A stretch of 64,000 bases of DNA from an uncultured Roseobacter sp. (GTDB lineage Bacteria; Pseudomonadota; Alphaproteobacteria; Rhodobacterales; Rhodobacteraceae). Below the pieces are notes generated by a model. That model was not told the origin of the DNA and did not search any database. It saw only the letters and a list, made by a program, of their open reading frames with translations. Below, piece after piece: positions 16,955-25,053 of this stretch (its first letter is position 1; the number at the start of each line of letters is the position of its first letter). The position numbers and the translations under genes were made by a program. The DNA is taken from assembly GCF_947493125.1 (NCBI RefSeq), contig NZ_CANLQB010000002.1, positions 1-64,000 of the forward strand. Direction: 5' to 3'.

Positions 16955-17742
16955 GCGGCTTCTGGGGGGTGACCCGCGCCATAGTGGGTCGCGAATTCCT
17001 GCGCTTTATCCACCAGCGCGAGCGATTCATCGCTGCCCTCGTGCGCCCGCTCGTTTGGCTTTTGATCTTCGCAGCGGGGTTTCGGGCAGCCTTGGGCCTC
17101 TCGATCATTCCGCCCTATCAGACCTATATCACCTATGAGACCTACATCGTGCCGGGCCTTTGCGCGATGGTGCTGCTCTTCAACGGCATGCAAAGCTCGT
17201 TGAGCCTGGTCTATGACCGCGAGATGGGCTCTATGCGGCTGTTGCTCACCAGCCCCTTCCCGCGCTGGTGGCTGCTGTTCTGCCGCCTGTTCGGGTCCAC
17301 GGCCATCTCGATCCTGCAGGTCTATGCCTTCCTGGGGATCGCAGCTCTTTTCGGCATCACCCTGCCCACGTTGGGCTATATTGCGGTGCTGCCCGGGCTC
17401 ATCCTCGGCGGGCTGATGCTTGGCGCCCTGGGTCTTGTGCTCTCCAGCTTCATCTCGCAACTGGAGAACTTCGCGGGCGTGATGAACTTCGTCATCTTCC
17501 CGATGTTCTTCCTCTCTTCGGCCCTCTACCCCCTGTGGAAGATGGCGGAAAGCTCACCGCTCCTGCGCGATATCTGCGCGTTCAACCCCTTCACCCATGT
17601 GGTGGAGTTGATCCGCTTCCTGCTCTATCTGCAGTTCAATCTGCACGCCTTTGCCTGGGTCGTCCTGAGCACGGTCGCGCTCACCCTGCTTGCGGTCTGG
17701 GGTTATGACCCGGCGCGGGGCCTGATGAAGCGCAAGGGCTGA
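16951..17742 (+). CDS. ABC-2 type permease of the PQQ alcohol dehydrogenase system (PedC type)
   Basis: A 263-residue integral membrane protein with about six membrane helices (near 29-48, 62-80, 108-135, 140-163, 172-192 and 233-252). The start is GTG 16951, which overlaps the ATPase stop (GTGA). The sequence has the ABC-2 export permease pattern, including YDREMGSMRLLLTSPFPRW and an FPMFFLSSALYPL segment. It forms an exporter with the upstream ATPase. The transported compound is unknown. Confidence 0.87.
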   Translation: MSGFWGVTRAIVGREFLRFIHQRERFIAALVRPLVWLLIFAAGFRAALGLSIIPPYQTYITYETYIVPGLCAMVLLFNGMQSSLSLVYDREMGSMRLLLTSPFPRWWLLFCRLFGSTAISILQVYAFLGIAALFGITLPTLGYIAVLPGLILGGLMLGALGLVLSSFISQLENFAGVMNFVIFPMFFLSSALYPLWKMAESSPLLRDICAFNPFTHVVELIRFLLYLQFNLHAFAWVVLSTVALTLLAVWGYDPARGLMKRKG

Positions 17743-17752
17743 ACCGGTGGCC

Positions 17753-17956
17753 TCAGGCGTCCTTTTCGGCCAAGGTCACTGTACGGCAGCGCCAGCTTTT
17801 GATTTCCTGGTTGGGATGCGAGGCCGTCCACTTCGCCAGTTCCGGCTGCGCGCCCATCAGGCACTGCATCGGAGAGATATCGGTGAAGAGGAGACTGCGC
17901 TCACGGCACTCCTCCGGTGCGGTCGCGAGGCACGCGACAAACAAAAGCTCGATCAT
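17753..17956 (-). CDS. Small cysteine-containing protein, conserved-looking, unknown function
   Basis: A 67-residue protein, convergent with the ABC permease (10 bases between stops). The N-terminus (MIELLFVACLATAPEEC) looks like a short signal or anchor; four cysteines and a conserved-looking WTASHPNQEIKSWRC segment suggest a small disulfide-bearing periplasmic protein. Similar short proteins are common in Rhodobacteraceae. The ribosome site is weak (AGGACC about 10 bases before ATG 17956). Confidence 0.65.
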   Translation of the reverse strand: MIELLFVACLATAPEECRERSLLFTDISPMQCLMGAQPELAKWTASHPNQEIKSWRCRTVTLAEKDA

Positions 17957-18123
17957 GGTGCGAAAGGTCCTGTAGTTGTTTTCTGCTCATGCGCACGGCC
18001 AAAACCTATACTTAAATCGGTAAAATACTCCTTAACCGTGCCTCCGGCACCCGATTTTGGGATCAAACGGCGCGATTTCCGCCCAATTCTTCTGCATCTG
18101 CCTCTTTTCCGAGACCTCGCAGA

Positions 18124-19722
18124 ATGAGTTCGCCCGAGGCACATACGGCGCTTTCGCTCAAGCTGAGGCTCACCTTTGGCGCCGCGCTGCTTGGCGCTGG
18201 CACCATACTGACCGCGTTGATCCTTTACTTCGGCCTCAACGAGGTGGCCGAGCGGCTCGACGAGGCGCTCGCGTCCGAGACCCGTATTGCGCGCTATGCG
18301 AGCCTCTCAACGCAGGCCTCCACGTTCCTCGTTGTTGCCACAGAGGCGGTGCAAACCGGCCAGCCGACCGAGATCCGCATCGGCCGGATCACTCCTGTGA
18401 TGGACCAGATGCGGCGCACCTTCGTGCAACTGCATGCGGATGTGGAGGACGCCGTCCAAACCGCCGAAGCACTGGGGATCGACGCACAATCCCGCTATGG
18501 CACACAGTCCCTCGGCATCGCGCGGATGCAAGCCGCGCTCGACAGCACCGAGACCGGCCTTTCCACAGATGACAGCGACGTGGCCGGACTGCGCGCCTAT
18601 CTCGATGCTTTCGCATCCCAGTTCGACCAGTTGCTGAGCCAGGCCGTGAACACCGAGGTGCTCTTCCGCAACAACATCCTCGCGGGCATTGACGCGCTGC
18701 GCGACCGGTTGACCCTCATCGCGCTGTTGATCGCCGCAGCGACAGCGCTTGCCGTCGCCGCCTTCTCCTTCGGTCTGATCCGCCCTCAGTTCGCGCGGCT
18801 GGACCGCCTGCGCGCCGCCGCCCATCAGATCGGAACCGGGGATTTCTCTGTGGATCTGCCCGTCACCCGCCCGGACGAAATCGGCCAGCTCTCCAGCGAA
18901 ACCAACCGCATGGCCGCCGCCCTGCTTGCGCGCCAACAGGAGGTGCAGGCGGAATGGGCGCGCCTCAACGAGACGATTGCGGAGCGCACCGAGGCGCTGC
19001 GAACCGCAAATGCGCAACTGGCCGAGATCGACGACAGGCGCCGCCGGTTCTTCGCCGACATCAGCCACGAACTGCGCACGCCGCTCACCGTGATCCTGAT
19101 GGAGGCCCAACTGGGCAAGAGCGGGAGCCCCGAGCCGGAGGCGGCCTTCGCCACCATCGAAGCGCGGGCCGCGCGGCTCAACAGGCGCATTGACGATCTG
19201 CTGCGGCTGGCGCGATCTGACACAGGTGAGTTGGCCCTGGACCCGAGCGTCACGCCTCTGCCCACGCTGATGGAAGAGGTCCGGACCGAGAGTCAGGCCG
19301 AGGTCGACAGCGCGGGACTGGAACTGCAGATCGGCCCGATGCCCGACATCACGCTGATCTGCGATCCCAACTGGGTGCGGCAGGTGCTGGTCAGCCTGAT
19401 CCGCAACGCCATCCGTCACGCGCGAGCAGGAAAGGCGCTCAGCCTCGAGGCAACGGCCAACCGCGCCGCGGTGCAGCTTGATATCATCGACAACGGCCCC
19501 GGCGTGAAAGGCGACGAGCAAGCGCAGGTTTTCGACCGCTTCACGCAAGGAGCATCCGCCACCGCAGGCGAAGGGTTCGGCGTCGGTCTTGCACTGGCAA
19601 AATGGGTGATCGAGGCACAGGGCGGGCGCATCACACTGACCAGCCCTGTGCCCCACAAGGAGGCGCTCGGCACGGCACCCGGGACCAAAATCTCGGTTCG
19701 CCTTCCCCGCCAGACCGACTAG
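18124..19722 (+). CDS. Membrane sensor histidine kinase upstream of the pqq genes
   Basis: A 532-residue kinase. Membrane helices at about 13-35 and 192-215 enclose a helical periplasmic sensor of about 155 residues; then HAMP (about 215-268), a coiled coil, HisKA with the phosphoacceptor His in ADISHELRTP (about 315) and HATPase with NGPG and GFGVGLALA motifs (about 420-525). The partner regulator gene starts 10 bases after its stop, and pqqA follows that, so the pair may control PQQ synthesis or quinoprotein genes. The signal is unknown. Confidence 0.9.
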   Translation: MSSPEAHTALSLKLRLTFGAALLGAGTILTALILYFGLNEVAERLDEALASETRIARYASLSTQASTFLVVATEAVQTGQPTEIRIGRITPVMDQMRRTFVQLHADVEDAVQTAEALGIDAQSRYGTQSLGIARMQAALDSTETGLSTDDSDVAGLRAYLDAFASQFDQLLSQAVNTEVLFRNNILAGIDALRDRLTLIALLIAAATALAVAAFSFGLIRPQFARLDRLRAAAHQIGTGDFSVDLPVTRPDEIGQLSSETNRMAAALLARQQEVQAEWARLNETIAERTEALRTANAQLAEIDDRRRRFFADISHELRTPLTVILMEAQLGKSGSPEPEAAFATIEARAARLNRRIDDLLRLARSDTGELALDPSVTPLPTLMEEVRTESQAEVDSAGLELQIGPMPDITLICDPNWVRQVLVSLIRNAIRHARAGKALSLEATANRAAVQLDIIDNGPGVKGDEQAQVFDRFTQGASATAGEGFGVGLALAKWVIEAQGGRITLTSPVPHKEALGTAPGTKISVRLPRQTD

Positions 19723-19732
19723 GCTTCGGCGC

Positions 19733-20413
19733 GTGAAGACCCTGCTGATCATCGACGACGATCCCGAGATCACCTCTGCGCTGGCGCGGGGCCTGCGCTT
19801 GCATGGCTATGCCACAGAAACGGAAAACCGGGCCGACCGGGCGCTTGAGCGGCTGCAGACCGGAGAGCACACAGGCGCTATCGTCGATGTCATGCTGGGT
19901 GCGGACAGCGGGCTTGACCTTGTGCGCACCGCCCGCGCGGCCGGGGTCACCCTGCCGATCCTCATGCTCTCCGCGCTCTCCGATGTGGAAGACCGCACCG
20001 CAGGTCTGGAAGCGGGGGCCGATGACTACGTGGTCAAACCCTTCAGCTTCGATGAACTGGTCGCGCGCCTGCGGGTGCAGGAGCATCGCGCAGGCGCCCA
20101 GCGACCTCAACCCGCACGTCTCTCCGCCACCGACCGCACTCTTGAAAACACCACAGATCAGGTGATGCTGACCGAGCGCGAATTCGAATTGTTGCAGCTG
20201 CTGATGCAGTCTCCTGATGCTCCCGTGCCCCGCATTGACATCTACGATACCCTTTGGGCATCCGAAGGATCAGGTAACGAAAATGTGGTTGATGTCTACA
20301 TCGGTTATCTGCGCAAGAAACTTGCCAAGTCCGATTTCAACATCGAAATCAAGACTTTACGAAACAAGGGGTTCTGTTTGACCGGGCAGATGCCAGTGTT
20401 GATCGAACCCTGA
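19733..20413 (+). CDS. OmpR-family response regulator upstream of pqqA
   Basis: A 226-residue regulator that begins with GTG at 19733. The receiver has the acidic cluster IIDDDPE, the phosphoacceptor Asp in IVDVMLG, Ser in MLSAL and Lys in VVKPFSFDE. The C-terminal winged helix (about 135-220) has the LTEREFELLQLL and VDVYIGYLRKKL patterns of OmpR/PhoB proteins. Cognate of the kinase directly upstream. The gene ends 103 bases before pqqA. Confidence 0.9.
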   Translation: MKTLLIIDDDPEITSALARGLRLHGYATETENRADRALERLQTGEHTGAIVDVMLGADSGLDLVRTARAAGVTLPILMLSALSDVEDRTAGLEAGADDYVVKPFSFDELVARLRVQEHRAGAQRPQPARLSATDRTLENTTDQVMLTEREFELLQLLMQSPDAPVPRIDIYDTLWASEGSGNENVVDVYIGYLRKKLAKSDFNIEIKTLRNKGFCLTGQMPVLIEP

Positions 20414-20516
20414 TGCAGCTTAGCGTTCGGCGCGTTCTCATAAATTAAGAGTCGCTCCCACCGCAAAGCTCTGACACCTTAGCATCGATCAATTTCAGTT
20501 TTTCAAGGAGACCACC

Positions 20517-20615
20517 ATGGCCTGGACAAAACCGATCATCCGCGAAATTGAATGCGGCATGGAAATCAACATGTACGGACCTGAGCACGACGAAGAGCGC
20601 GAAGTCCTGTTCTAA
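20517..20615 (+). CDS. pqqA: PqqA, coenzyme PQQ precursor peptide
   Basis: A 32-residue peptide starting at ATG 20517 with AAGGAG seven bases upstream. It carries the substrate residues Glu16 and Tyr20 in the spacing required for cross-linking by PqqE (E-I-N-M-Y), and a typical N-terminus MAWTKPIIREIECGMEINMY. PqqA is the ribosomal precursor from which PqqE, PqqD and later enzymes build PQQ. A strong hairpin follows 21 bases after the stop. Confidence 0.97.
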   Translation: MAWTKPIIREIECGMEINMYGPEHDEEREVLF

Positions 20616-20951
20616 GGCGTTAGCCTGCGGGGATATGGGCAGACCGCTTCAGAGCGTGGTCGGCCCCCCTTCGCCTTCAAGAGATTTCTCCCTCGCCGCC
20701 ATCCGGCGGTGCTCCCTGTGCGGCGAGTGCATGGGGGCAATATTGCGCTGTCGCATCCTTTTCTCTCCATCTTTCCGGGACGCGACAGCGCCTTTCCGCA
20801 TGTCCGATCCAACCGTCAGTGATGAACGCCGAGACCCTCATTCAGGTGCGTCAAAGAGCGCGTGCACCGCTCGCAGAAATCTGCAAAGATTGCGCCGGAG
20901 GACGGGCTGCGGCGCACTGAAGGGGCGCGCAGAAGAGAGGAGACCCATCAG
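20616..20951 (+). other. pqqA-pqqC spacer with hairpin; no pqqB
   Basis: 336 bases with no convincing gene. At 20637-20666 there is a bulged hairpin: GGGC, GACC and GC on the left pair with GC, GGTC and GCCC on the right around a TTCAGA loop, and a C-rich stretch follows. This could attenuate read-through and keep pqqA transcripts in excess. pqqB, usually found here, is absent; no metallo-beta-lactamase motif (HxHxDH) occurs in any frame of the spacer. The rest shows no feature I can name. Confidence 0.7.
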
Positions 20952-21701
20952 ATGACCCAAAGCCGCGATGCTTTCGAAGCGCGCCTGCGTCAAATCGGAG
21001 CGGAGCGCTATCACGATTTGCACCCGTTTCACGACCTTCTGCACGGCGGCGGCTGCACGCCCGATCAAGTGCGTGCCTGGGTAATCAACCGCTACTACTA
21101 CCAACATACAATTCCAATGAAAGACGCGGCCTTCATGTCTCGCGTCGAGGAGCCCGCCCTGCGGCGGGCCTGGCGCTCCCGGATCGAGGATCACGACGGC
21201 ACAGACAACAATGAGGGCGGCATCCGGCGCTGGTTGCGCCTGGCCGAGGCCGTGGGGCTCGACTCCGATTATGTGGCCTCGCGGCAAGGCGTCTTGCCAG
21301 CCACCCGGTTTGCCTGCGACGCCTACGTCCGCTTCGTGCGCGAAAGGACCCTGTTGGAAGCGGTCGCCTCCTCGCTGACCGAACTCTTTGCGCCCAAGAT
21401 CCACGCCAACCGCATCGAGGGTTTGCTGAAAAACTACGACTTCGCCGACGACAGTTCGCTCAGCTATTTCAAGAACCGCCTCAAGGAAGCACCAAAGGAC
21501 GTTGCCTTTGGCTTGGCCTGGGTGCTTGACCACGCCGATACCGCCGAGAAACAGGATGCCGCAGCAGCGGCACTGACCTTCAAGACCGATGTACTCTGGT
21601 CGCAGCTCGACGCGCTCTGGGGGGCTTATGTGGAGCCTGCACGCATCCCGCCCGGTGCCTGGCAACCGGATGAGGGCCTGCTGATGAAGAAGGCCTCCTG
21701 A
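20952..21701 (+). CDS. pqqC: PqqC, pyrroloquinoline-quinone synthase
   Basis: A 249-residue enzyme, the usual length, starting at ATG 20952 with GAGAGGAG upstream. It has the PqqC helical-bundle signature: RYHDLHPFH near the N-terminus, WVINRYYYQHTIPMKDA at about 36-52, RIEDHDG, and ELFAPKIHANRI at about 150-165. It catalyses the last step, ring closure and oxygen-dependent oxidation of AHQQ to PQQ, in the cytosol. Followed after one base by pqqD. Confidence 0.97.
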   Translation: MTQSRDAFEARLRQIGAERYHDLHPFHDLLHGGGCTPDQVRAWVINRYYYQHTIPMKDAAFMSRVEEPALRRAWRSRIEDHDGTDNNEGGIRRWLRLAEAVGLDSDYVASRQGVLPATRFACDAYVRFVRERTLLEAVASSLTELFAPKIHANRIEGLLKNYDFADDSSLSYFKNRLKEAPKDVAFGLAWVLDHADTAEKQDAAAAALTFKTDVLWSQLDALWGAYVEPARIPPGAWQPDEGLLMKKAS

Positions 21702-21702
21702 G

Positions 21703-21978
21703 ATGCTGGCGAGCGACATTCCCGCCCTGCCCCGCGGCGTGCGCCTGCACCGTGACCGTGTGCGCGGCACCTGGGTGCTCTTGGCGCCCGAGCGGGCTGT
21801 GACGCTTGATCAGATCGGCCACGCGATCCTCAGCGAAGTGGATGGTCACCGCAGCTTCGGCGAAATCACGCAGGCGCTCGCCGACCGCTACAGCGCACCG
21901 GTTGAACAAATCCGGGATGACAGCGCGAGCTTCCTGACCGCGCTGCGCAACCGCCGCTTTCTGGACGTGACCCCGTGA
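21703..21978 (+). CDS. pqqD: PqqD, peptide chaperone for PqqA
   Basis: A 91-residue protein of the normal PqqD size, with the pattern PRGVRLHRDRVRGTWVLLAPE at the N-terminus and the winged-helix-like ILSEVDGHRSFGEI segment. PqqD binds PqqA and presents it to PqqE. The start ATG 21703 follows the pqqC stop by one base, and its stop overlaps the pqqE start (GTGA). Confidence 0.96.
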   Translation: MLASDIPALPRGVRLHRDRVRGTWVLLAPERAVTLDQIGHAILSEVDGHRSFGEITQALADRYSAPVEQIRDDSASFLTALRNRRFLDVTP

Positions 21979-23081
21979 CGGTGCCGCCGCCCATCGCCAT
22001 GCTGGCAGAGCTCACGCATCGCTGCCCGCTCTCCTGCCCCTATTGTTCCAACCCGTTGGAAATGGTGCGGCAAGAAACAGAGCTTGACACGGACACCTGG
22101 ACACGTGTCTTTCGCGAAGCCGCAGAGCTGGGGGTGTTGCAGCTGCATCTGTCTGGCGGCGAGCCCGCCTCACGCCGCGATCTGACCGACCTGGTAAAGG
22201 CCGCCCGCGAAGCAGGGCTCTACACCAACCTCATCACCTCCGGGATTGGGCTCACCGAACGGCGCCTGGCCGAGCTCGATGCGGCAGGCCTCGACCATGT
22301 GCAGCTCTCCCTGCAGGGCACAAACCCCGAAATGGCCGATGAGATCGGTGGCTACAAGGGTGGCTACAAGCGCAAGATGCAGGTTGCCGAGTGGATCGGC
22401 CAGATCGGCTTTCCGCTGACGTTGAACGCGGTACTGCACCGGCGCAACCTGCACCAACTCCCGCGGGCGCTGGAGATGGCCGAAGAGATGGGTGCGCGCC
22501 GGATCGAGGTCGCCACCGTACAATTCCACGGCTGGGCGCTCAAGAACCGAGACGCGTTGATGCCGACCCGCGAGCAGGCCCGCGAAGCAACGCGGATCGT
22601 GACCGAAGCACGCAAGCGCCTCAAGGGGCGGCTGGTGATCGACTACGTGCCCGCCGACTATCACGAAGACTACCCAAAGCGCTGCATGGGCGGCTGGGGG
22701 ACCTCCGGCCTCAACGTGATCCCGGACGGCACCGTGCTGCCCTGCCACGCGGCTGAATCGATCCCGCATCTGAGCTTCGAGCGGGTGCAGAATCGCAGTC
22801 TCAGCGAAATCTGGTACGAAAGCGCGGCCTTTAACGCCTATCGCGGCACCGAGTGGATGGCCGAGCCCTGTCAGAGCTGCGAGCGCAAGACCATCGACTT
22901 CGGCGGCTGCCGCTGCCAGGCCATGGCGATCGTGGGGGACGCCGCTGCGACCGATCCGGTTTGCATCAAATCCCCGCACCACGGGGCCTTGCAGGCCCAG
23001 GCTGATGCCCATGCGGCACAAGAGGGCGCGTCGCTGGTCTATCGCGTCGCTCCAGGCAAGACAGCAGAACCAGCGGAATGA
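21975..23081 (+). CDS. pqqE: PqqE, radical SAM PQQ synthase enzyme
   Basis: A 368-residue radical SAM enzyme that begins at GTG 21975, overlapping pqqD. The S-adenosylmethionine cluster motif CPLSCPYC lies at residues 17-24; the C-terminal SPASM region has the auxiliary-cluster cysteines (EPCQSCERK, GGCRCQA, DPVCIKSPHH). It forms the carbon-carbon bond between Glu16 and Tyr20 of PqqA. Last gene of the pqq cluster; a short spacer separates it from the convergent malyl-CoA lyase gene. Confidence 0.97.
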   Translation: MTVPPPIAMLAELTHRCPLSCPYCSNPLEMVRQETELDTDTWTRVFREAAELGVLQLHLSGGEPASRRDLTDLVKAAREAGLYTNLITSGIGLTERRLAELDAAGLDHVQLSLQGTNPEMADEIGGYKGGYKRKMQVAEWIGQIGFPLTLNAVLHRRNLHQLPRALEMAEEMGARRIEVATVQFHGWALKNRDALMPTREQAREATRIVTEARKRLKGRLVIDYVPADYHEDYPKRCMGGWGTSGLNVIPDGTVLPCHAAESIPHLSFERVQNRSLSEIWYESAAFNAYRGTEWMAEPCQSCERKTIDFGGCRCQAMAIVGDAAATDPVCIKSPHHGALQAQADAHAAQEGASLVYRVAPGKTAEPAE

Positions 23082-23124
23082 CGCCTTCGTCCTGTGTGCC
23101 GCTCACACACCAGGTGGCCCCGCA

Positions 23125-24102
23125 TCAACTGCCAGAAATCTGCTTTGCTTTCTCCACCAGAACCTCGGCCTGCCGAATGGAGGCATAATCAATGAGCCGC
23201 CCGTCGAGGGACACGGCGCCTTTGCCAGCTGCTTCGGCTTCGGCCATCGCTTCGAGAATGCGCTGTGCCTTGGTGATTTCCGCCTCCGAGGGGCTCATCA
23301 CCTCATTGGCGAGCGCGATCTGGCTGGGGTGGATGGCCCACTTGCCCTCGCAGCCGAGAACCGCAGCACGGTAGGCGGCGGCTTTATAGCCGTCGGGGTC
23401 CTTGAAATCGCCGAAGGGTCCGTCGATGGGGCGCAATCCGTTAGCCCGGGCGGCGACGACCATGCGGGCCAGCGCGTAGTGCCACATGTCCCCCCAATGG
23501 GTGTCGCGGTTGCCGCTTTCGTCCGGGTCGGTCAGCACCGCATAATCCTCGTTCACACCGCCGATGATCGTGGTGCGGGCGCGGGTCGAGGCGGCGTAAT
23601 CGGCCACGCCGAAATGCAGGCTCTCATTCCGCTTGGAGGCGCCCGCGATTTCGGTGATGTTCTGCATGCCCAGGGCGGTTTCGATGATATGCTCGAAGCC
23701 GATGCGTTTGTTGTACCCCTTGGCGTCTTCGATTTGCGTGACCATCATATCGACGGCATAGACATCCGCCGCGGTGCCGACCTTGGGGATCATGATCAGG
23801 TCGAGCCGTTCGCCCGCCTGCTCGACCACGTCGACCACGTCGCGGTACATGTAATGCGTGTCGAGCCCGTTGATCCGCACGGACATGGACTTGCTGCCCC
23901 AGTCGATCTCGTTCAGGCCCTTGATGATGTTCTTGCGGGCCTGTTCCTTTTCATCCGGCGCGACGGCGTCTTCAAGGTCGAGGAAGATCACGTCCACATC
24001 AGATTGTGCCGCTTTTTCAAACATTTGCGGCTGGCTGCCGGGGACCGCAAGCTCAGAACGGTTGAGGCGGCCGGGGGCTTGTTGCACGGGGTGGAATGAC
24101 AT
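23125..24102 (-). CDS. mclA: Malyl-CoA lyase (serine cycle)
   Basis: A 325-residue enzyme of the HpcH/HpaI aldolase-citrate lyase family. ATG 24102 was chosen because AAAGG lies nine bases upstream, whereas ATG 24126 has no site. Conserved blocks: FLDLEDAVAPDEKEQARKNI (about 39-58), SVRINGLDTHYMYRDVVD, IGFEHIIETALGM with the metal-binding Glu, and GKWAIHPSQIALANEVMSP. It cleaves malyl-CoA to glyoxylate and acetyl-CoA. It closely resembles methylotroph MclA sequences such as those of Methylobacterium. Divergent from the other serine-cycle genes across the LuxR gene. Confidence 0.95.
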   Translation of the reverse strand: MSFHPVQQAPGRLNRSELAVPGSQPQMFEKAAQSDVDVIFLDLEDAVAPDEKEQARKNIIKGLNEIDWGSKSMSVRINGLDTHYMYRDVVDVVEQAGERLDLIMIPKVGTAADVYAVDMMVTQIEDAKGYNKRIGFEHIIETALGMQNITEIAGASKRNESLHFGVADYAASTRARTTIIGGVNEDYAVLTDPDESGNRDTHWGDMWHYALARMVVAARANGLRPIDGPFGDFKDPDGYKAAAYRAAVLGCEGKWAIHPSQIALANEVMSPSEAEITKAQRILEAMAEAEAAGKGAVSLDGRLIDYASIRQAEVLVEKAKQISGS

Positions 24103-24180
24103 CTCGGTGACCTTTCGCTGAGACATAAAATTGCGCCACAAAGGTCAGCGACGCAGGATAATGTCAAGCGGGAGTTCGGT

Positions 24181-24846
24181 CTATTTCGGTATACCGCTCA
24201 TCTCGTCGCGCTCGAGGACGAGGCGCGAGGAATAGTAGAAGGCGATGGCCTGCGCGCGGTTCTTCACGCCGAGCTTTTCGTAGAGGTTCGAGAGGTGGAA
24301 TTTCACCGTGTTGATGGTGACGCCCAGCTCCTTCGACAGCTCGCGATTGGTGAGGCCCTTGGAGAGCGCCTCGAGCATCCCGCGCTCCTTGCGGGAGAGC
24401 TGGTGGATCGGGTCGTTCTGCAGATCGCGCACGTCGAGGAAGGGGAAGACCATCTTGCCCGCGGCCACGTCGGCGCAGGTGTCGAGCAGGGTGGCCGCGT
24501 CGCTGGAGCGCGGGGCAAAGGCGGCGGCGCCCGCGGTCATGGACATGCGGGGCAGGTCGCCGGTGTTCTCGGCGTAGACGACGATGCGGGGCGCGTTGGC
24601 CTGGTCACGCAGCACTTCGATCAGCTTGGCGCCGCCGAGCGCGGGCAGGTTCCAGTCGATCACACCGACCTGCACAGGGACACGCATGACGGTGCCCAGG
24701 AACCCTTCGGCGGTGGCGGCGGAGGCCACAAGAGAGAATCGCGGATCCCGGTCGATGATTTCGGACAGGGCCGAGAGCACCAGCGGGTTGCTGTCGGCGA
24801 GCATGATGTCGATGGGTGGGGTGTTTTGACTAACAGATTGATTCAT
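24181..24846 (-). CDS. LuxR-type regulator with atypical receiver, serine-cycle locus
   Basis: A 221-residue protein starting at ATG 24846 (GGAAAAAG upstream). The receiver keeps one Asp of the acidic pair (MLADSNP) and the phosphoacceptor Asp (VIDWNLP), but the usual Ser/Thr is Ala (VVYAEN) and the conserved Lys is Arg (APRSS), so phosphorylation control is doubtful. The C-terminal helix-turn-helix (LTNRELSKELGVTINTVKFHLSNLY, about 160-184) is a good LuxR domain. No kinase gene is adjacent. It lies between mclA and the divergent sgaA operon and is the obvious candidate regulator of both. Confidence 0.85.
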   Translation of the reverse strand: MNQSVSQNTPPIDIMLADSNPLVLSALSEIIDRDPRFSLVASAATAEGFLGTVMRVPVQVGVIDWNLPALGGAKLIEVLRDQANAPRIVVYAENTGDLPRMSMTAGAAAFAPRSSDAATLLDTCADVAAGKMVFPFLDVRDLQNDPIHQLSRKERGMLEALSKGLTNRELSKELGVTINTVKFHLSNLYEKLGVKNRAQAIAFYYSSRLVLERDEMSGIPK

Positions 24847-25053
24847 ATTGGCTTTTTCCAACAAACTACCCGCTTGGATAGGGCAATATACGGTATACCC
24901 CGGTATTCCATCTGAAAGTATAGGAATTTTCCCACCCATTTAGCTACCCAAAAGTAGGCAAGCGGGCGTTTTCATTTCTTAAGGTCGCGTTAATTCTCTA
25001 GCATGGGTAGTTTTTGACGTCACGGTCTGTACCGGACGCACGAAGGAGGAAAG
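24847..25053. promoter_or_regulatory. Divergent control region of the serine-cycle genes
   Basis: This 207-base region separates the LuxR regulator from sgaA and is visibly richer in A and T than the genes. It holds two 10-base direct repeats at 24891-24900 and 24901-24910 (CGGTATACCC and CGGTATTCCA, the first containing the palindrome GGTATACC), an inverted repeat CCTAC/GTAGG-like at 24953-24966 (CTACCCAAAAGTAG), and isolated CTACCC (24866) and GGGTAG (25005) copies. These are plausible operator sites for the LuxR protein; the repeats one helical turn apart are especially suggestive. The sgaA ribosome site AAGGAGG lies at 25043-25049. Confidence 0.5.
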
